64,000 nt of DNA from Turnera subulata. Its lineage: Eukaryota; Streptophyta; Magnoliopsida; Malpighiales; Passifloraceae. A program made the position numbers and the translations under genes. Below are positions 1 through 11,082 of this stretch, in pieces (the stretch's first letter is position 1; each line of letters starts with the position of its first letter). The notes beneath the pieces are model-generated. The model ran no database searches. It was not told the DNA's origin and saw only the letters and a program-made list of their open reading frames with translations. The stretch covers positions 24,467 to 88,466 of the forward strand of contig JAKUCV010001040.1 in assembly GCA_028386065.3 (NCBI GenBank), in the 5' to 3' direction.

Positions 1-1406
1 CCCGAGATATATTCGAGAAAGGTACGAGACTGTTGGTTGACAAAGATCCTCTGTATTATGTTATGTGTGCGTGTGAGAGAGAGATCCACAGTAGCTAAAC
101 AGATGATAACTCGATGGTTTCTCGTTGTTGTGGCACAGTGAAACTGGTTATTTCCATCTGTTTAAATACAAAGAAAGGAATGGGTTTTGGGTTTTTGGCC
201 TAATTAAATGCCATGTGATGCCCTGGACCAGATACCATTTTCTTGACAAAGCCTAGATAGCAGCATTAGTTTTGCACCATTACCTAGTAATTAATTATAG
301 TACCAGCTGGATATATATACATACACATATAATCCATGTTGTTCACTGGGTGGACGTACAAAAGAGGGGTTCATGTTGGTTTTCTTTTTCTGCCAAACAG
401 TGACAAGGAAAGTTAACTTCTGGTTGTTTAGTTTTATTCTTTTGGTTAGTCAATAGCACATCTCTTATATGTTACTCTCAGCTAAACCTGGGCAAACAAT
501 TACATCATATATAGAAGGAAATCAAGCAATAACTGGGTTTTCTTTTTCTGCTATATACAACTCTTAATTAAATCTTAGATTCAATAATATAGGATAAACG
601 CAATTTACTCCATGCTTTAAGTCATTTGCAATCCTAAACAAAAGTAGCTTAGTTAATTGGCATTGAAAAAGAAGAAATCCTATGGTACAGGTGTATACCC
701 AGTGAAGAGAAACAAATCATTAATTAATTTAAGTACCCTACATATAGGATGAGATTGCATTACATTTAAAATGTTCAACTTTAAAATCTCTCCCTTATGG
801 AAAATTTAATTGAAGAAAAGACTAGACATAGCTATGTAATAAGTAATAACTACACTTGAAATGAATCAAACTTGTCTCTTCCCTATCTTACACTTAATTT
901 CCCAAAATAAGGAAAATTTTAAATCATTGCGGTAACCAATAGCAGCCTTGGGGTCAAGGATTTAGCTAGCTCTCTTTTGTTGACATGTGGGCATTTTCAA
1001 TTGGCGAGCAAGCGGTGACTAGTTGCACTCCAGCATAACCTACTGCTGTGGTAGTCTGTACATGTTAGGGCTAGGGTTAGGGTTTAGTTTCATTAAACAA
1101 TTTGTCTCTTCCGTAGCCTCTAGGATCCATGATCTGCCAATTAGGTTGCTATTACTGTGATACACATAAATTCAAACACGAATCTCTCTTATCAATTTTT
1201 TCCACAACCTCATAGTGCTACTTCTTTAAGCGCACCTGAAATTTACTCATTAATAAAATCCAGTGAACGAAATGAGCAATGTCAAACTAACTGCTGCATT
1301 CATGTCCACGTTAAAATAGAATTCGAACTATTCTAGTTGCCAAAGTTCAGCCAATTGAGGTTGTAGACTTTTTGTTATTGAAAATATAAAAAAGGCCAAT
1401 AGCTTA
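1..1406. other. Intergenic, no gene seen
   Basis: No reading frame with recognisable similarity is present. The stretch is AT-rich. A short telomere-like run (TAGGGTTAGGGTTTAG) lies near 1072-1086; it is too short to be an array. Purine-rich leader-like sequence at the left edge could belong to a gene outside the window, but nothing shows this. Confidence 0.6.
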
Positions 1407-1673
1407 CTCCCTCTATTTCAAAAGATTAAGAAACCACTCATTAATTTTGATTCTAGTAAAATTTGTGATAAAGAGACTAAATTAACCCTTTCATTAATTA
1501 TTTATTTAAGATAATTTTACTAACCTATCAAAGACTATCCTATTTAGTAGGTCCTATCCCTATGAAGTATATAAGGAAAAAGAAATCTGACATGCATTGG
1601 ATATAGCAAAACGTTAATTAATTTGAAACAAATACCAATTGCTAGAACGACAATTAAAAAGAAATGGAGGGAG
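1407..1673. mobile_element. Stowaway-like MITE
   Basis: This is a 267-bp non-autonomous element. It starts CTCCCTCTATTTC and ends with the near-perfect inverse GAAATGGAGGGAG (one mismatch over 13). TA dinucleotides flank both ends (1405-1406 and 1674-1675), as expected of a Tc1/mariner-derived Stowaway target site. It has no coding capacity and its interior is AT-rich. Similar ends occur in the element at 37563-37838. Confidence 0.75.
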
Positions 1674-1694
1674 TATATATCAACGGGCCAATAT

Positions 1695-2263
1695 TGTTGG
1701 AATAGTGTTGCTTATTCCATCCCACATCGTGAAGAAAGTGCTTGGGGGGGTTTTGTTTTGCTATAAATAGAACTCCCCCTTACCTTAGTAAGACATCCCA
1801 AAAAATTAGAGTATAATTGTTTCCATACAATTGTACTAAATACTTCTCTTCTCTTAGTAAAAATTGAGCAAGCCTATTCTATAAAGGTGCTCCGGAGACG
1901 TAGGCAAAATTTTGGCCGAACTCCGTTATCAAGTTTTGAGTTCTCTTTTTAATATTCCGTCTTTAATTTCCGCATTTATTTAGTATTCAATATTTGGCTG
2001 GCTAAGCCGCCTTTGTCTCTTTTGTTGGCCGGCTAAGCCGCCTTTGTTCGGGTTTAGGTTGTGAATTAATACACTGTGCAAGTAAGTCCTGTCTAGGAGA
2101 TTGGATTTTAAATGAATCTCTGTTCCTCCAATCTTTCCTGGGGATTTATCTTGGAATGATAATTCTGTCTAAGGAGATTGGCTAGGCCATCTTTCCTGGG
2201 AATTATCGAATCAGTTCAATTCACTAGTTGTTTAGTGGGGAAATTACCCGAGTTTTCCCAACA
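1695..2263 (+). repeat. 5' LTR of the copia element
   Basis: This 569-bp long terminal repeat has TG...CA ends. A TATA box, TATAAATAG, lies at 1762-1770 and would drive the genomic transcript. Inside is a short degenerate repeat built on GGCTAAGCCGCCTTTGT (about 1997 and 2031). It pairs with the 3' LTR at 6293-6861. Confidence 0.95.
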
Positions 2264-2264
2264 A

Positions 2265-2276
2265 GTGGTAGAGGAG
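2265..2276 (+). other. Primer-binding site, initiator tRNA-Met type
   Basis: One base after the 5' LTR the sequence TGGTAGAGGAGC resembles the plant copia primer site complementary to the 3' end of initiator tRNA-Met (usually TGGTATCAGAGC). Several positions differ, in keeping with the decay seen elsewhere in this copy. Confidence 0.6.
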
Positions 2277-2334
2277 CCGAAGGTTCGTCCTTTGGGCAAT
2301 TTGAAATATTGAATACTAACCTTTGAATTTTGTA

Positions 2335-5300
2335 ATGGCGGAAGAAAGGGCTACATCAAGTAAGCAGTCTGGAGAATTGTCTTCCACATCGGCCTCAACA
2401 CCCAGATGGTCTAGGACTTCAGTGTCCAGTATGAAGCTTGCTGTTGAGATATTTGATGGCACCCCATTTCGGCATGTGGCAGTGTGAGGTCCTTGACTCA
2501 CTATTCCAGCAAGCCTTTCATGTTGCAATAGAAGAAGAGAAACCAGAAGATGTCAGTGACAAGGAGTGGGCCGACGTAAACAAGTTGGCATGCGGAACAA
2601 TTCGATCGTGCTTGTCCAGGGAGCAGAAGTATGCTTTCAAAAATGAAGTTTCGGCATACAAATTGTGGAAAGCATTGGAAGACACATTCTTGAAAAAGAG
2701 TGGTCAAAACAAGCTTGTGATGAAGAAGAGATTGTTTTGGTTCAAGTATCGATCAGGTGCTACCATGAATGAGCACATCACCTTGTTCAAGAAGTTAGTA
2801 GCAGACCTGTTCAATTTGGATGTTGTATTTGAAGATGAAGACTTGGCTTTGATGCTGTTATCATCTCTTCCCGATGAGTTCGAGCACTTGGAGACAACAT
2901 TACTTCATGGGAAACAGAATGTGTCCTTAGAGGCTGTATGTTCGGCTTTGTACAGTCATGAGATGAGAAAGCAGGATAAGATGAAGAGCAAAGCAACTGA
3001 AGCAGATGAAGCTTTAGTGGCTAGAGGACGACAGCAAAGCCAGACGAAGGGGAGAAGAGGAAGATCCAAGTCCAAAAGTAGAGTTGCCAAAGATGAATGT
3101 GCCTTTTGTCATGAGAAAGGGCATTGGAAGAAAGACTGTCCGAAGTTGAAGAAGAGAGGAAAGACTCCAGAAGATGCTAATGTTGCAGAATGCAAGAGTG
3201 ATGCGGAGTCAGAAGTTTCTTTGGTTGGTTCACCCTCAACATCACAAGCAGATGAGTGGATTTTGGATTCAGGTTGCACCTACCATATGTGTCCCATCCG
3301 GGAATGGTTCTTTGAGTTTGAAGAGCTCAATGGTGGGGTTGTTTATATGGGCAATGACAATCCATGTAAAACAGCCGGTATAGGTTCAATTAAGCTGAGG
3401 AATCATGATGGATCCACCAGAATTTTGAGAGATGTTCGATATGTTCCAGAGTTGAAGAAGAATCTCATCTCTTTGGGGGCTTTAGAATCAAAAGGCCTAG
3501 TTGTCACTATCAGAGATGGAATTCTTAAAGCAACGTCAGGAGCTTTGGTGATGTTAAAAGGAGTGAGGAAGAACAATCTGTATTACTACCAAGGTAGTAC
3601 AGTGATTGGGGCAGTAGCAGCAGCAACTTCTGGAAGCAATCCATAATACCAAGGGGATTTTGGACTATGTGCATTCAGATGTGTGGGGACCTTCCAAGAC
3701 TCCATCTCTTGGAGGTAGGCACTATTTTGTCACCTTTGTTGATGATTTTTCCAGAAGAGTGTGGGTGTTTACGATGAAGAAGAAGGATGAGGTGCTTGGA
3801 ATTTTCCTTAAGTGGAAAGCTCAAGTTGAAAACCAGATAGGGAGGAAGATTAAAGTTCTCCGAACAGACAATGGTGGACAATATACGAGTGATCCTTTCC
3901 TAAAGGTATGCCAAGATTGTGGCAATATTCGGCACTTCACAGTTAGGAAAACACCACAGCAAAATAGGGTGTCAGAGTTTATGAACAAGACATTGGTGGA
4001 GAAAGTTCGTTGTAAGCTGTCTAATGCTGGGCTAGGCAGAAATTTTTGGGCTGAGGCTGTGATATATGCTCAACATCTTGTTAATCGGTTGCCATCATCT
4101 GCTTTAGATGGCAAGACCCCTTTGGAAGTTTGGTCTGGGAAACCTGCTACGGATTATGATTCTTTGCATGTGTTTGGTTCTATCGCATACTATCATGTGA
4201 ATGAATCAAAGTTGGATCCACGGGCAAAGAAGGCTCTGTTTATGGGTCTAAATATTGGAGTAAAGGGATACCGTCTTTGTTGTCTAGAAGCAAAGAAGAC
4301 AGTTATCAGCAGAGATGTTACCTTTGATGAATCTGCCATGTTGACTAAGGTGAATCAAGAAGCTGATGATACTTCACAGCAGGTGGAGTGTGTTCCAAAG
4401 CAGGTGGAGCTTGAGCAGACCATGGTGATCCCAGCTAGAAACACAAATAGTGACTCTCAATTGATAGAAGAAGAGTCTAATGAAGAAGAGGTTCCAACCT
4501 AAGAACCTTCACAACAAACAGAGTCAATTGCCGTTTGAAGAACAAGACGAGAAAGTCGAAAACCAGAACGTCTTATTGAAATGGTGGCCTATGCACTTCC
4601 AGTCATTGATGATGTTCCTTCCACTTTTTCAGAAGCCATTCGAAGTTCTAAAAGTAGTAGATGGAAAGATGCTATGGAGGAGGAGATGAAATCTCTTCAG
4701 AAGAACAAAACATGGAAGTTGACACAATTACCGAAGGGAAAGAAGGCAATTGGATGCAAATGGGTATTTGCAAAGAAAGAAGGATTTCCTGACAAGAATG
4801 ATATTCGCTACAAGGCAAGATTAGTGGCTAAAGGCTACGCTCAGAAGGAAGGAATTGACTATAATGAAGCATTTTCTCCAGTTGTGAAGCATTCCTCCAT
4901 TAGAATTCTGTTGGCCTTGGTAGCACAGTTGAATTTGGAGCTAGCTCAACTTGATGTGAAGACCGCGTTCTTACACGGTGACTTGAAAGAGGAAATCTAT
5001 ATGACTCAGCCAGATGGATACAAAGCTACTGGTAAAGAGAATTGGGTGTGCAAACTAGACAAACCGTTGTACGGATTGAAGCAATCTCCAAGGCAGTGAT
5101 ACAAACGATTTGATAAGTTTATGTTGGGTCAGAAGTACACAAGGAGTAAATACGACCATTGTGTGTATTTGAGCAGACTTCAAGATGGGTCCTACATCTA
5201 CCTACTCTTGTATGTTGATGACATACTAATAGCTGCAAAGAGCCAAGTTAAAATTGACAAGCTAAAGGCTCAGTTGAGTAAAGAGTTTGAGATGAAGGAT

Positions 5301-6188
5301 TTGGGAGAAGCCAAAAAGATTCTCGGGATGGAGATAAGCAGGGACAGAGAGAGAGGCAAGCTTTGGCTGACACAGAAGCAGTATTTAAAGAAAGTACTAC
5401 AACGTTTTGGTATGAATGAGGAATCAAAACCTGTAGGTACTCCACTTGCCCCTCATTTGAAACTTAGCAGCCAGTTATCTCCACAGACAGAAGAAGAACG
5501 AGAGTACATGGCGAAGATCCCATATGCTAATGCGGTTGGAAGCTTGATGTATGCGATGGTGTGCACAAGACCAGATATTTCACAAGCTGTTAGTGTTGTG
5601 AGCAGATACATGCATGATCCTAGCAGAGGTCATTGGCAAGCTGTGAAATGGATTCTTCGGTATCTCAAAGATATCGTAGATGTTGGTTTAATGTTTGAGC
5701 AGGATGAATCACTTGGTCAAGGAGTGGTCGGATACTGTGATTCAGACTATGCAGGAGATTTGGATAAGCGACGATCGACAACGGGCTATTTGTTCACATT
5801 AGCAAAAGCCCCGGTTAGTTGGAACTCCACTTTACAATCAACGATGGCTTTGTCTACTACAGAGGCAGAGTATATGGCTATTACAGAAGCTGTAAAGGAG
5901 GTGATTTGGCTTCATGGGTTGCTAAAAGACTTGGGAGTTGGTCAGAAACAACTTGTAGTATATTCTGACAGTCAGAGTGCTATTCATTTGGCAAAGAATC
6001 AAGTCTTTCATGCACGGACGAAGCATATCGATGTTCGCTATCATTTTGTGAGGGAGATTCTCGAAGAAGAAGAGATACTTCTCTAAAAAGTTTTGAGTTC
6101 GGAGAATCCTGCAGATATGCTGACCAAGGTGGTGACTAGGGCCAAGTTTGAACATTGTTTAGACTTGGTCAATATCCTGCGCTTTTGA
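2335..6188 (+). pseudogene. Copia gag-pol polyprotein, broken
   Basis: The start ATG is at 2335. The first ~42 codons are in one frame; a 1-base frameshift near 2460-2466 moves the rest of gag to the frame ending at 3646. That part carries the gag domain, a CCHC zinc knuckle (CAFCHEKGHWKKDC, near 3100-3141), the protease motif LDSG (near 3263) and the start of the GAG-pre-integrase domain. At about 3636-3644 an internal deletion has removed the HHCC zinc finger and joined directly into the integrase core in another frame (RTDNGG motif near 3860). Stops at 4500 (TAA), 4536 (TGA), 5097 (TGA) and 6084 (TAA) interrupt integrase, the linker, reverse transcriptase and the C-terminus. The YVDD catalytic motif of reverse transcriptase is at about 5212-5223, and RNase H (DSDYAGD, STTEAEY, SDSQSA) spans about 5735-6070. 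The last frame ends at 6188. The copy is non-functional as it stands. Confidence 0.93.
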
Positions 6189-6280
6189 GATGGTGCCAGT
6201 TGGCACAAGTTGGAAGCACTATGAAGGTTGTTCTTTGTTTGGTTGAGAAGATTAGTACTTGGTGGGATTTGAATAGCAAC

Positions 6281-6292
6281 AAGGTGGAGATT
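6281..6292 (+). other. Polypurine tract of the copia element
   Basis: AAGGTGGAGATT lies immediately before the 3' LTR, the position and composition expected of the plus-strand primer for reverse transcription. Confidence 0.75.
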
Positions 6293-6861
6293 TGTTGGAA
6301 TAGTGTTGCTTATTCCATCCCACATCGTGGAGAAAGTGCTTGGGGGGGTTTCGTTTTGCTATAAATAGAACTCCCCCTTGCCTTAGTAAGACATCCCAAA
6401 AAATTAGAGTATAATTTTTTCCATATAATTGTACTAAATATTTCTCTTCTCTTAGTAAAAATTGAGCAAGCCTATTCTATAAAGGTGCTCCGGAGACGTA
6501 GGCAAAATTTTGGCCGAACTCCGTTATCAAGTTTTGAGTTCTCTTTTTAATATTCCGCCTTTAATTTCCACATTTATTTAGTATTCAATATTTGGCTGGC
6601 TACGCCGCCTTTGTCTCTTTTGTTGGCCGGCTAAGCCGCCTTTGTTCGGGTTTAGGTTGTGAATTAATACACTATGCAAGTAAGTCCTATCTAAGAGATT
6701 GGGTTTTAAGTGAACCTCTGTTCCTCCAATCTTTCCTGGGAAGTTATCTTGAAATGATAATTCTGTCTAAGGAGATTGGCTAGGCCATCTTTCCAGGGAA
6801 TTATCGAATCAGTTCAATTCACTAGTTGTTTAGTGGGGAAATTATCCGAGTTTTCCCAACA
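6293..6861 (+). repeat. 3' LTR of the copia element
   Basis: This is the second 569-bp LTR, with a TATA box at 6360-6368. It differs from the 5' LTR by about 20 substitutions and no indels, by hand count. It is followed by the AATAT target duplication. Confidence 0.95.
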
Positions 6862-6866
6862 AATAT

Positions 6867-7330
6867 ATAGTAGAGCTGTTTTTTAACAGATAATTTACCA
6901 GCTGAGGAACACAATATTGTAGGCAAACTTTTTTCCAAGGAGAGAGGCATCGAATGTTCAGAATTCATATTTTTGTCTTAGCATGTTAATTAACAATTTG
7001 TCGAATAGGCATTTCAATTTAGAAATGTAGTTGAGGGAGATGGATGTTGACATTCGCTACTCAACATGTCCTCTATCATTTTGAAGTGTTGTAATCTTGA
7101 CATTGATCTTTGGATGAAAAAAAAAAATCTTGATATTGGTCTAAACTTAACCAAAACCAAAAGAAATCCTTTCCATTCAATGTAATCGTACCCAAACTAG
7201 CCAACTTTCACACTGCATGCAGGCACTTTTTTTTTCACACTGGTACTTTGAGGACGTATGATGTTCAATCAAGCAGATAATGCATGCAAAAGAAGCAAAA
7301 CTAGCTACAAAAGAATTAATCATAGCTCTT
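6867..7330. other. Intergenic, no gene seen
   Basis: AT-rich sequence with no convincing reading frame or repeat boundary between the copia element and the SINE-like sequence. Confidence 0.5.
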
Positions 7331-7511
7331 ACCAATGATGGATTGGTCTGAGTAGTAAGCACATTGGTTCCGTTTAACTGAGGTCTCGGGTTCGGATCCT
7401 TGTGTATACCGAAAATTCTCATTAGGAAACTCACTCGCCACAACCAAGTGCATGACTTGAATAGAATTCGGATTAGTCGGAACAAAATTCCAAAAATCGA
7501 ATGGGAAACCA
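7331..7511 (+). mobile_element. tRNA-derived SINE, probable
   Basis: The sequence has a pol III type head: an A-box-like TGGTCTGAGTAGT at 7344-7356 and a B-box-like GGTTCGGATCC at 7389-7399, spaced as in tRNA-derived plant SINEs. Possible degenerate flanking repeats (AATTA...TAGCTCTT at 7314-7330 and 7512-7528, about 14 of 18 positions) would be its target duplication. No poly-A tail is obvious. Confidence 0.45.
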
Positions 7512-7528
7512 AATTACCCCTAGCTCTT

Positions 7529-8789
7529 TGAAAGTCAAACCTGCTATAATGGAAAAAAAGAGGCCCCTATCCCCCACTACGAGTCAAACTCGATCCCTCA
7601 AGTCGTGTTTTTCTCCTTGACAAGTTTTAGAGTCGATGTAGGAGCTAGGTAGCTCGGTACTTTCAAGACGTAAGGGGGATTCTAATGCCATGGCTAGTAC
7701 TCTTTACAGAAGAGTACTTGACGGAAAAATTGTTGTGATCTGTTTATGTCCTTACTTAATTTGTTGTGTTGTGCTGTCAAGTTTAATGAAACTACTACTT
7801 GTTTGAAAGCCTCAACTAGTTACATATGCATATCGTGTACATAATTTGTTTCAGATTGTTGAAGATTTTGTATTAAATACGATTTCCCACACCCTACGGC
7901 CCCTGGATGGAGAGGTGGGTTTCAAAATCCTATAATGGAAGATGTGAAGAGAACGAGAAGAGAAAGTCCACTGGCTTTTTACTCATTGTAGCTCGGCCAG
8001 ATCAGAAGCTTTCAGGAAAGAATGAATTCTCTCAACTACTTTCTCTCCAGGTCATTTCCCGTATTGTGTATGCATGGTCTATCCATAAGTGGTTCAAGAA
8101 ACTGGAAGATTCAAATCTGGTTTTGTCTGTGGTGTAGTAAGCTAGTAAAAGAAAACAAAAGAAGAGAGGTAGGGGAGGGCCGGGGGCTGGTATACATATA
8201 AGTCCCTCATCACTCTCGGTCAAAGCTACTAAATACAAAAAGAAGAAGTAGAGTAAATAAGGGATAGGTAGAAAGAACCAAGGAAATACTAAAAGAGAAA
8301 GTAATAAACAATTCATCCCCCCATGCAAATGGAGTCCAAATGCAAAAAAGGGGTTAGGAACTTTCAGTTCAAATCTAACTCCATACCCCACCTCAAAAGC
8401 TCTAGTTCCTCCCCTACTTTGTTTCACAGTTTGGTTAGTACAACTATACGCCAACAAACACACACACCCAACACAAACCCCCTCCATCCAATTATCCCCC
8501 ACAGGGCTCCATGCCAAAGTAGCTGAGATTGTCTATGAGCTCAAAAAGCTGTCTCAATCGTCTGTACATAAAACCAAAACCCATCTCTCCTTCCTTTGCA
8601 TGACCCCATTTGTCAGTTTGTTAAGTCCCTCTCTTTAGTTCTCTCTCTCCCCCCCTCTGGATGGCGTGTCAAAGCAGATCATTAGTCCTCCTTTTTTTTG
8701 CTCTTTTTTCTTCTCATTAACTATCAATCCCATAAAAAGAAAACAGAACCAAGACAGCAGAAAAAGCAAGAAATTAAAACTAACGATCT
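7529..8789. other. Intergenic and JAGGED 3' flank
   Basis: No gene is recognised. The right part (about 8500-8789) would hold the 3' untranslated region of the minus-strand JAGGED gene. The left part is unassigned AT-rich sequence. Confidence 0.5.
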
Positions 8790-10993
8790 TTAGAACCCAT
8801 CTTGAAACCGATTGATCGATGAAGGAAGATGATGATGATGATGATCCAAACGCTGCTGTGATAGACCACCTCCTCCTCCTCCTCCTCCTCCTGCTGCATA
8901 GCTCCTCCCCCAAGTCAGCCCTTCCTCCTGATTGCTCAGTGACCCATCTCTACCGCTTCCCTCTGATCCACGGCTAGAACCTGCAGCTGGGCCGAACCCG
9001 GCGTGTCCTACCGGTGCACCGATGCAGGTGTAGCTTGACTCTTGGCCTCCAATCCCGTAATGAGGAGGAGGAGGGTATGTTTGGGAGGGATTGCTTAGCA
9101 CATGGCCTATGTAGTAATCGTTGATGGGTTGCTGTGGAGGAGTGTATTGTGAGGGATAAGGAGGCAGACGTGAAGGAGATGTGTATAGATATGGTTGATG
9201 CGGTGGTGCTTGAACTGCTGGCGGTGGTGGTGGTGGTGGGAGGAGGGTTGATGAAGTGGGAGAGAGCAGCCTTGATTGGTACACTGATCTAAATGGATCT
9301 CCAATGTGGCCTGCTGGATGGTAGCTCGCTGGTGCTATGGGGTGGCAGCTGTATATGAATGTTATACATATCATCAACTTGATAATGTGATAGTAGTATA
9401 GAAAGAAGCAGAAGACAAAGAAAAAGAAACGGGATGATGGTTTTGTGCGATGGAACAGTAGTAGTTGAGGATAGATCATGAGATTAACTGAAAAAGAAAT
9501 CTCTGTATCATTGGCAGCAGCAGCAACAAAACAGAGTGGCAAACTGGTATCTTTCAAACAATGAGATTCGTTAAAAGAAAGGGTGACTCTTTTTAGTTTT
9601 TTCTATAAGAAGGGTTACTCTTTTTAGTTGAAAACGGTATCTGCATCATTTGCATTTTGCTTTTAAAGGGTTCTTTGTATTTCCTTTTCCTGTCGACAGA
9701 AGGATCTTTTAAGATCAATATAACAGCTAAATGCAGTGGTAGAACAGATGATATATGGCTCAAGACTGAAAAGCATATATATAACGAATTGCCGTACCCC
9801 AAGTGACCACCTTGAACGGAAAGGTTACTATCACTGTTGAAGACCAGTTGACGAGCCCGGTTCAGTGTCTCTGTCTCCCTCTCTGACCAACCATCAAAGC
9901 AAATATATCTAATCAATTGAATGTAGCACAAGAAAGAAAAGAAACAAAAATTAAGACCAAGAAAACCTCCCAAACCCACCAAGAATTTTAGCAAACACAT
10001 CAACTTGGTTTTCCTCAAGATTGATGTGACCACGAGAGTGGGTTTTTTTCATGACAAATCATTTGTAAAGATGCCAACCCCACCATATATCCATCTAGCT
10101 ATAGCTACTGGTATATTCTATGGACCATAAAGAAATGAATTAAAAGAGAGGAGAGTGTGTGTGCTTTTAATGAGTTTTTTTTTTCTGCTCTCGATCCAAC
10201 ACAAGTGGACAGAAATGACCTGCCTTGTCTGTGTCGGTTCATGTGCCCTCCAAGAGCTTGAGATTTGCAGAACTTGAGGGAACAAAACCTACACTCGTAG
10301 ACTTTACCACACTCATCTTTCCCATCCTTAGCGCCGCTTTTCTTTTTCCTATGGCCTGCAAAGAAAAAAAAGCAACCACTTAGAGCAACTTCGATGAGAC
10401 CATTCTTTGCCCAAAAGCCGAACCCTACAATAGACTAATTTTTTTATTTGTCATAAATGGAAGTAATCTAAACCCTAATTTCCAGCTCCTGTTCCATCCT
10501 CCCTCTTGCTAAACTGTTCCATTTAAAAAACCCCAAGGCATCATAAAAAAATGAAAAACAAGAAGCAGAATTTGAAGGAGGAGAAGCAGAAGAAGATGAT
10601 GATGAAGACGAAACAGCTAGTGAGGAAAGAACATCTGGTAGACTCATGTGGCTTTTTGCTCTCTTTGCCTTGACTATATATATGAAAATATGAAAAAATG
10701 TGGTCCTGTGTATTTGTTCACTAGCGGAAGAGTGTTTATACCAGAAGAAGAAGAGCCTTCCTCAAAAATTTGTTTCCCATCTCTAGTGTAATCCTCGGGC
10801 AAGTTGTTGAGGTCTAATGGATTTTTCTCGGGTCTCCTGTGAGATAAACAAAGAAAATATTGCACAAGTCACAAAAGAAAGAGTTAAAAAAGGAGTGTTA
10901 AAGAGTAAGAGAACACACTGAGATACTAAAGGGGGGGAGAAGATAAAAGAGAAGCAGCTGGGAGTTAAAGAGGATTGTGGGGGAGACCTACAT
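8790..10993 (-). CDS. JAGGED-type C2H2 zinc-finger transcription factor
   Basis: Five coding segments on the minus strand, 10993-10992, 10836-10742, 10355-10224, 9882-9798 and 9348-8790, total 873 nt and give 290 aa. The N-terminus MRPEKNPLDLNNLPEDY carries an EAR-type repression motif (LDLNNL). A single C2H2 finger follows (YECRFCSLKFC... then QALGGHMNRHR), with the plant QALGGH motif; next comes ERETETLNRARQLV. The C-terminus is rich in Pro, Gly and His and ends SSINRFQDGF. This order matches JAGGED, a nuclear regulator of lateral-organ growth, rather than other QALGGH factors. The start codon is split by intron 1 (AT at 10993-10992, G at 10836). The donor of intron 3 is GC (10223-10222) if the conserved QERETET is kept. 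CCT and GAT repeats encode the Gly and His runs. Identity is firm; exon edges are by eye. Confidence 0.9.
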
Positions 10994-11072
10994 GGTACCG
11001 ACAGAGAAAGACAGAAAGCAAAAGAAAAAAAATATGAGACGAACACTCTTTCAGATGAGAAGATAACTAAAG

Positions 11073-11082
11073 CTTTATAAAA
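11073..11082 (-). promoter_or_regulatory. TATA box, JAGGED gene
   Basis: On the minus strand TTTTATAAAG lies about 80 bp upstream of the split start codon. Transcription would begin near 11045 and give a leader of about 50 nt in which the split ATG is the first AUG. Confidence 0.5.

Larger units (their letters stand above)
1695..6861 (+). mobile_element. Ty1/copia LTR retrotransposon, complete but decayed
   Basis: The element is 5,167 bp and consists of a 5' LTR, primer-binding site, gag-pol region, polypurine tract and 3' LTR. The LTRs are both 569 bp, begin TGTTGG and end CCCAACA. A perfect 5-bp target duplication, AATAT, flanks it (1690-1694 and 6862-6866). The pol domain order protease, integrase, reverse transcriptase, RNase H defines the copia superfamily, and the proteins resemble the Tnt1-type plant lineage. 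A hand alignment of the LTRs shows about 20 differences (16 transitions, 4 transversions), about 96.5% identity, so insertion is fairly recent. The coding region is broken, so this copy cannot move by itself. Confidence 0.95.

Noticed and set aside
1060..1090. TAGGGTTAGGGTTTAG telomere-like run
   Set aside because: Only about two repeat units; plant teloboxes and chance both explain it, so no telomeric array is claimed.
8032..8517. 161-aa minus-strand open frame near the JAGGED 3' side
   Set aside because: Low-complexity Phe/Leu/Tyr composition with no domain; most likely the complement of non-coding sequence downstream of JAGGED.
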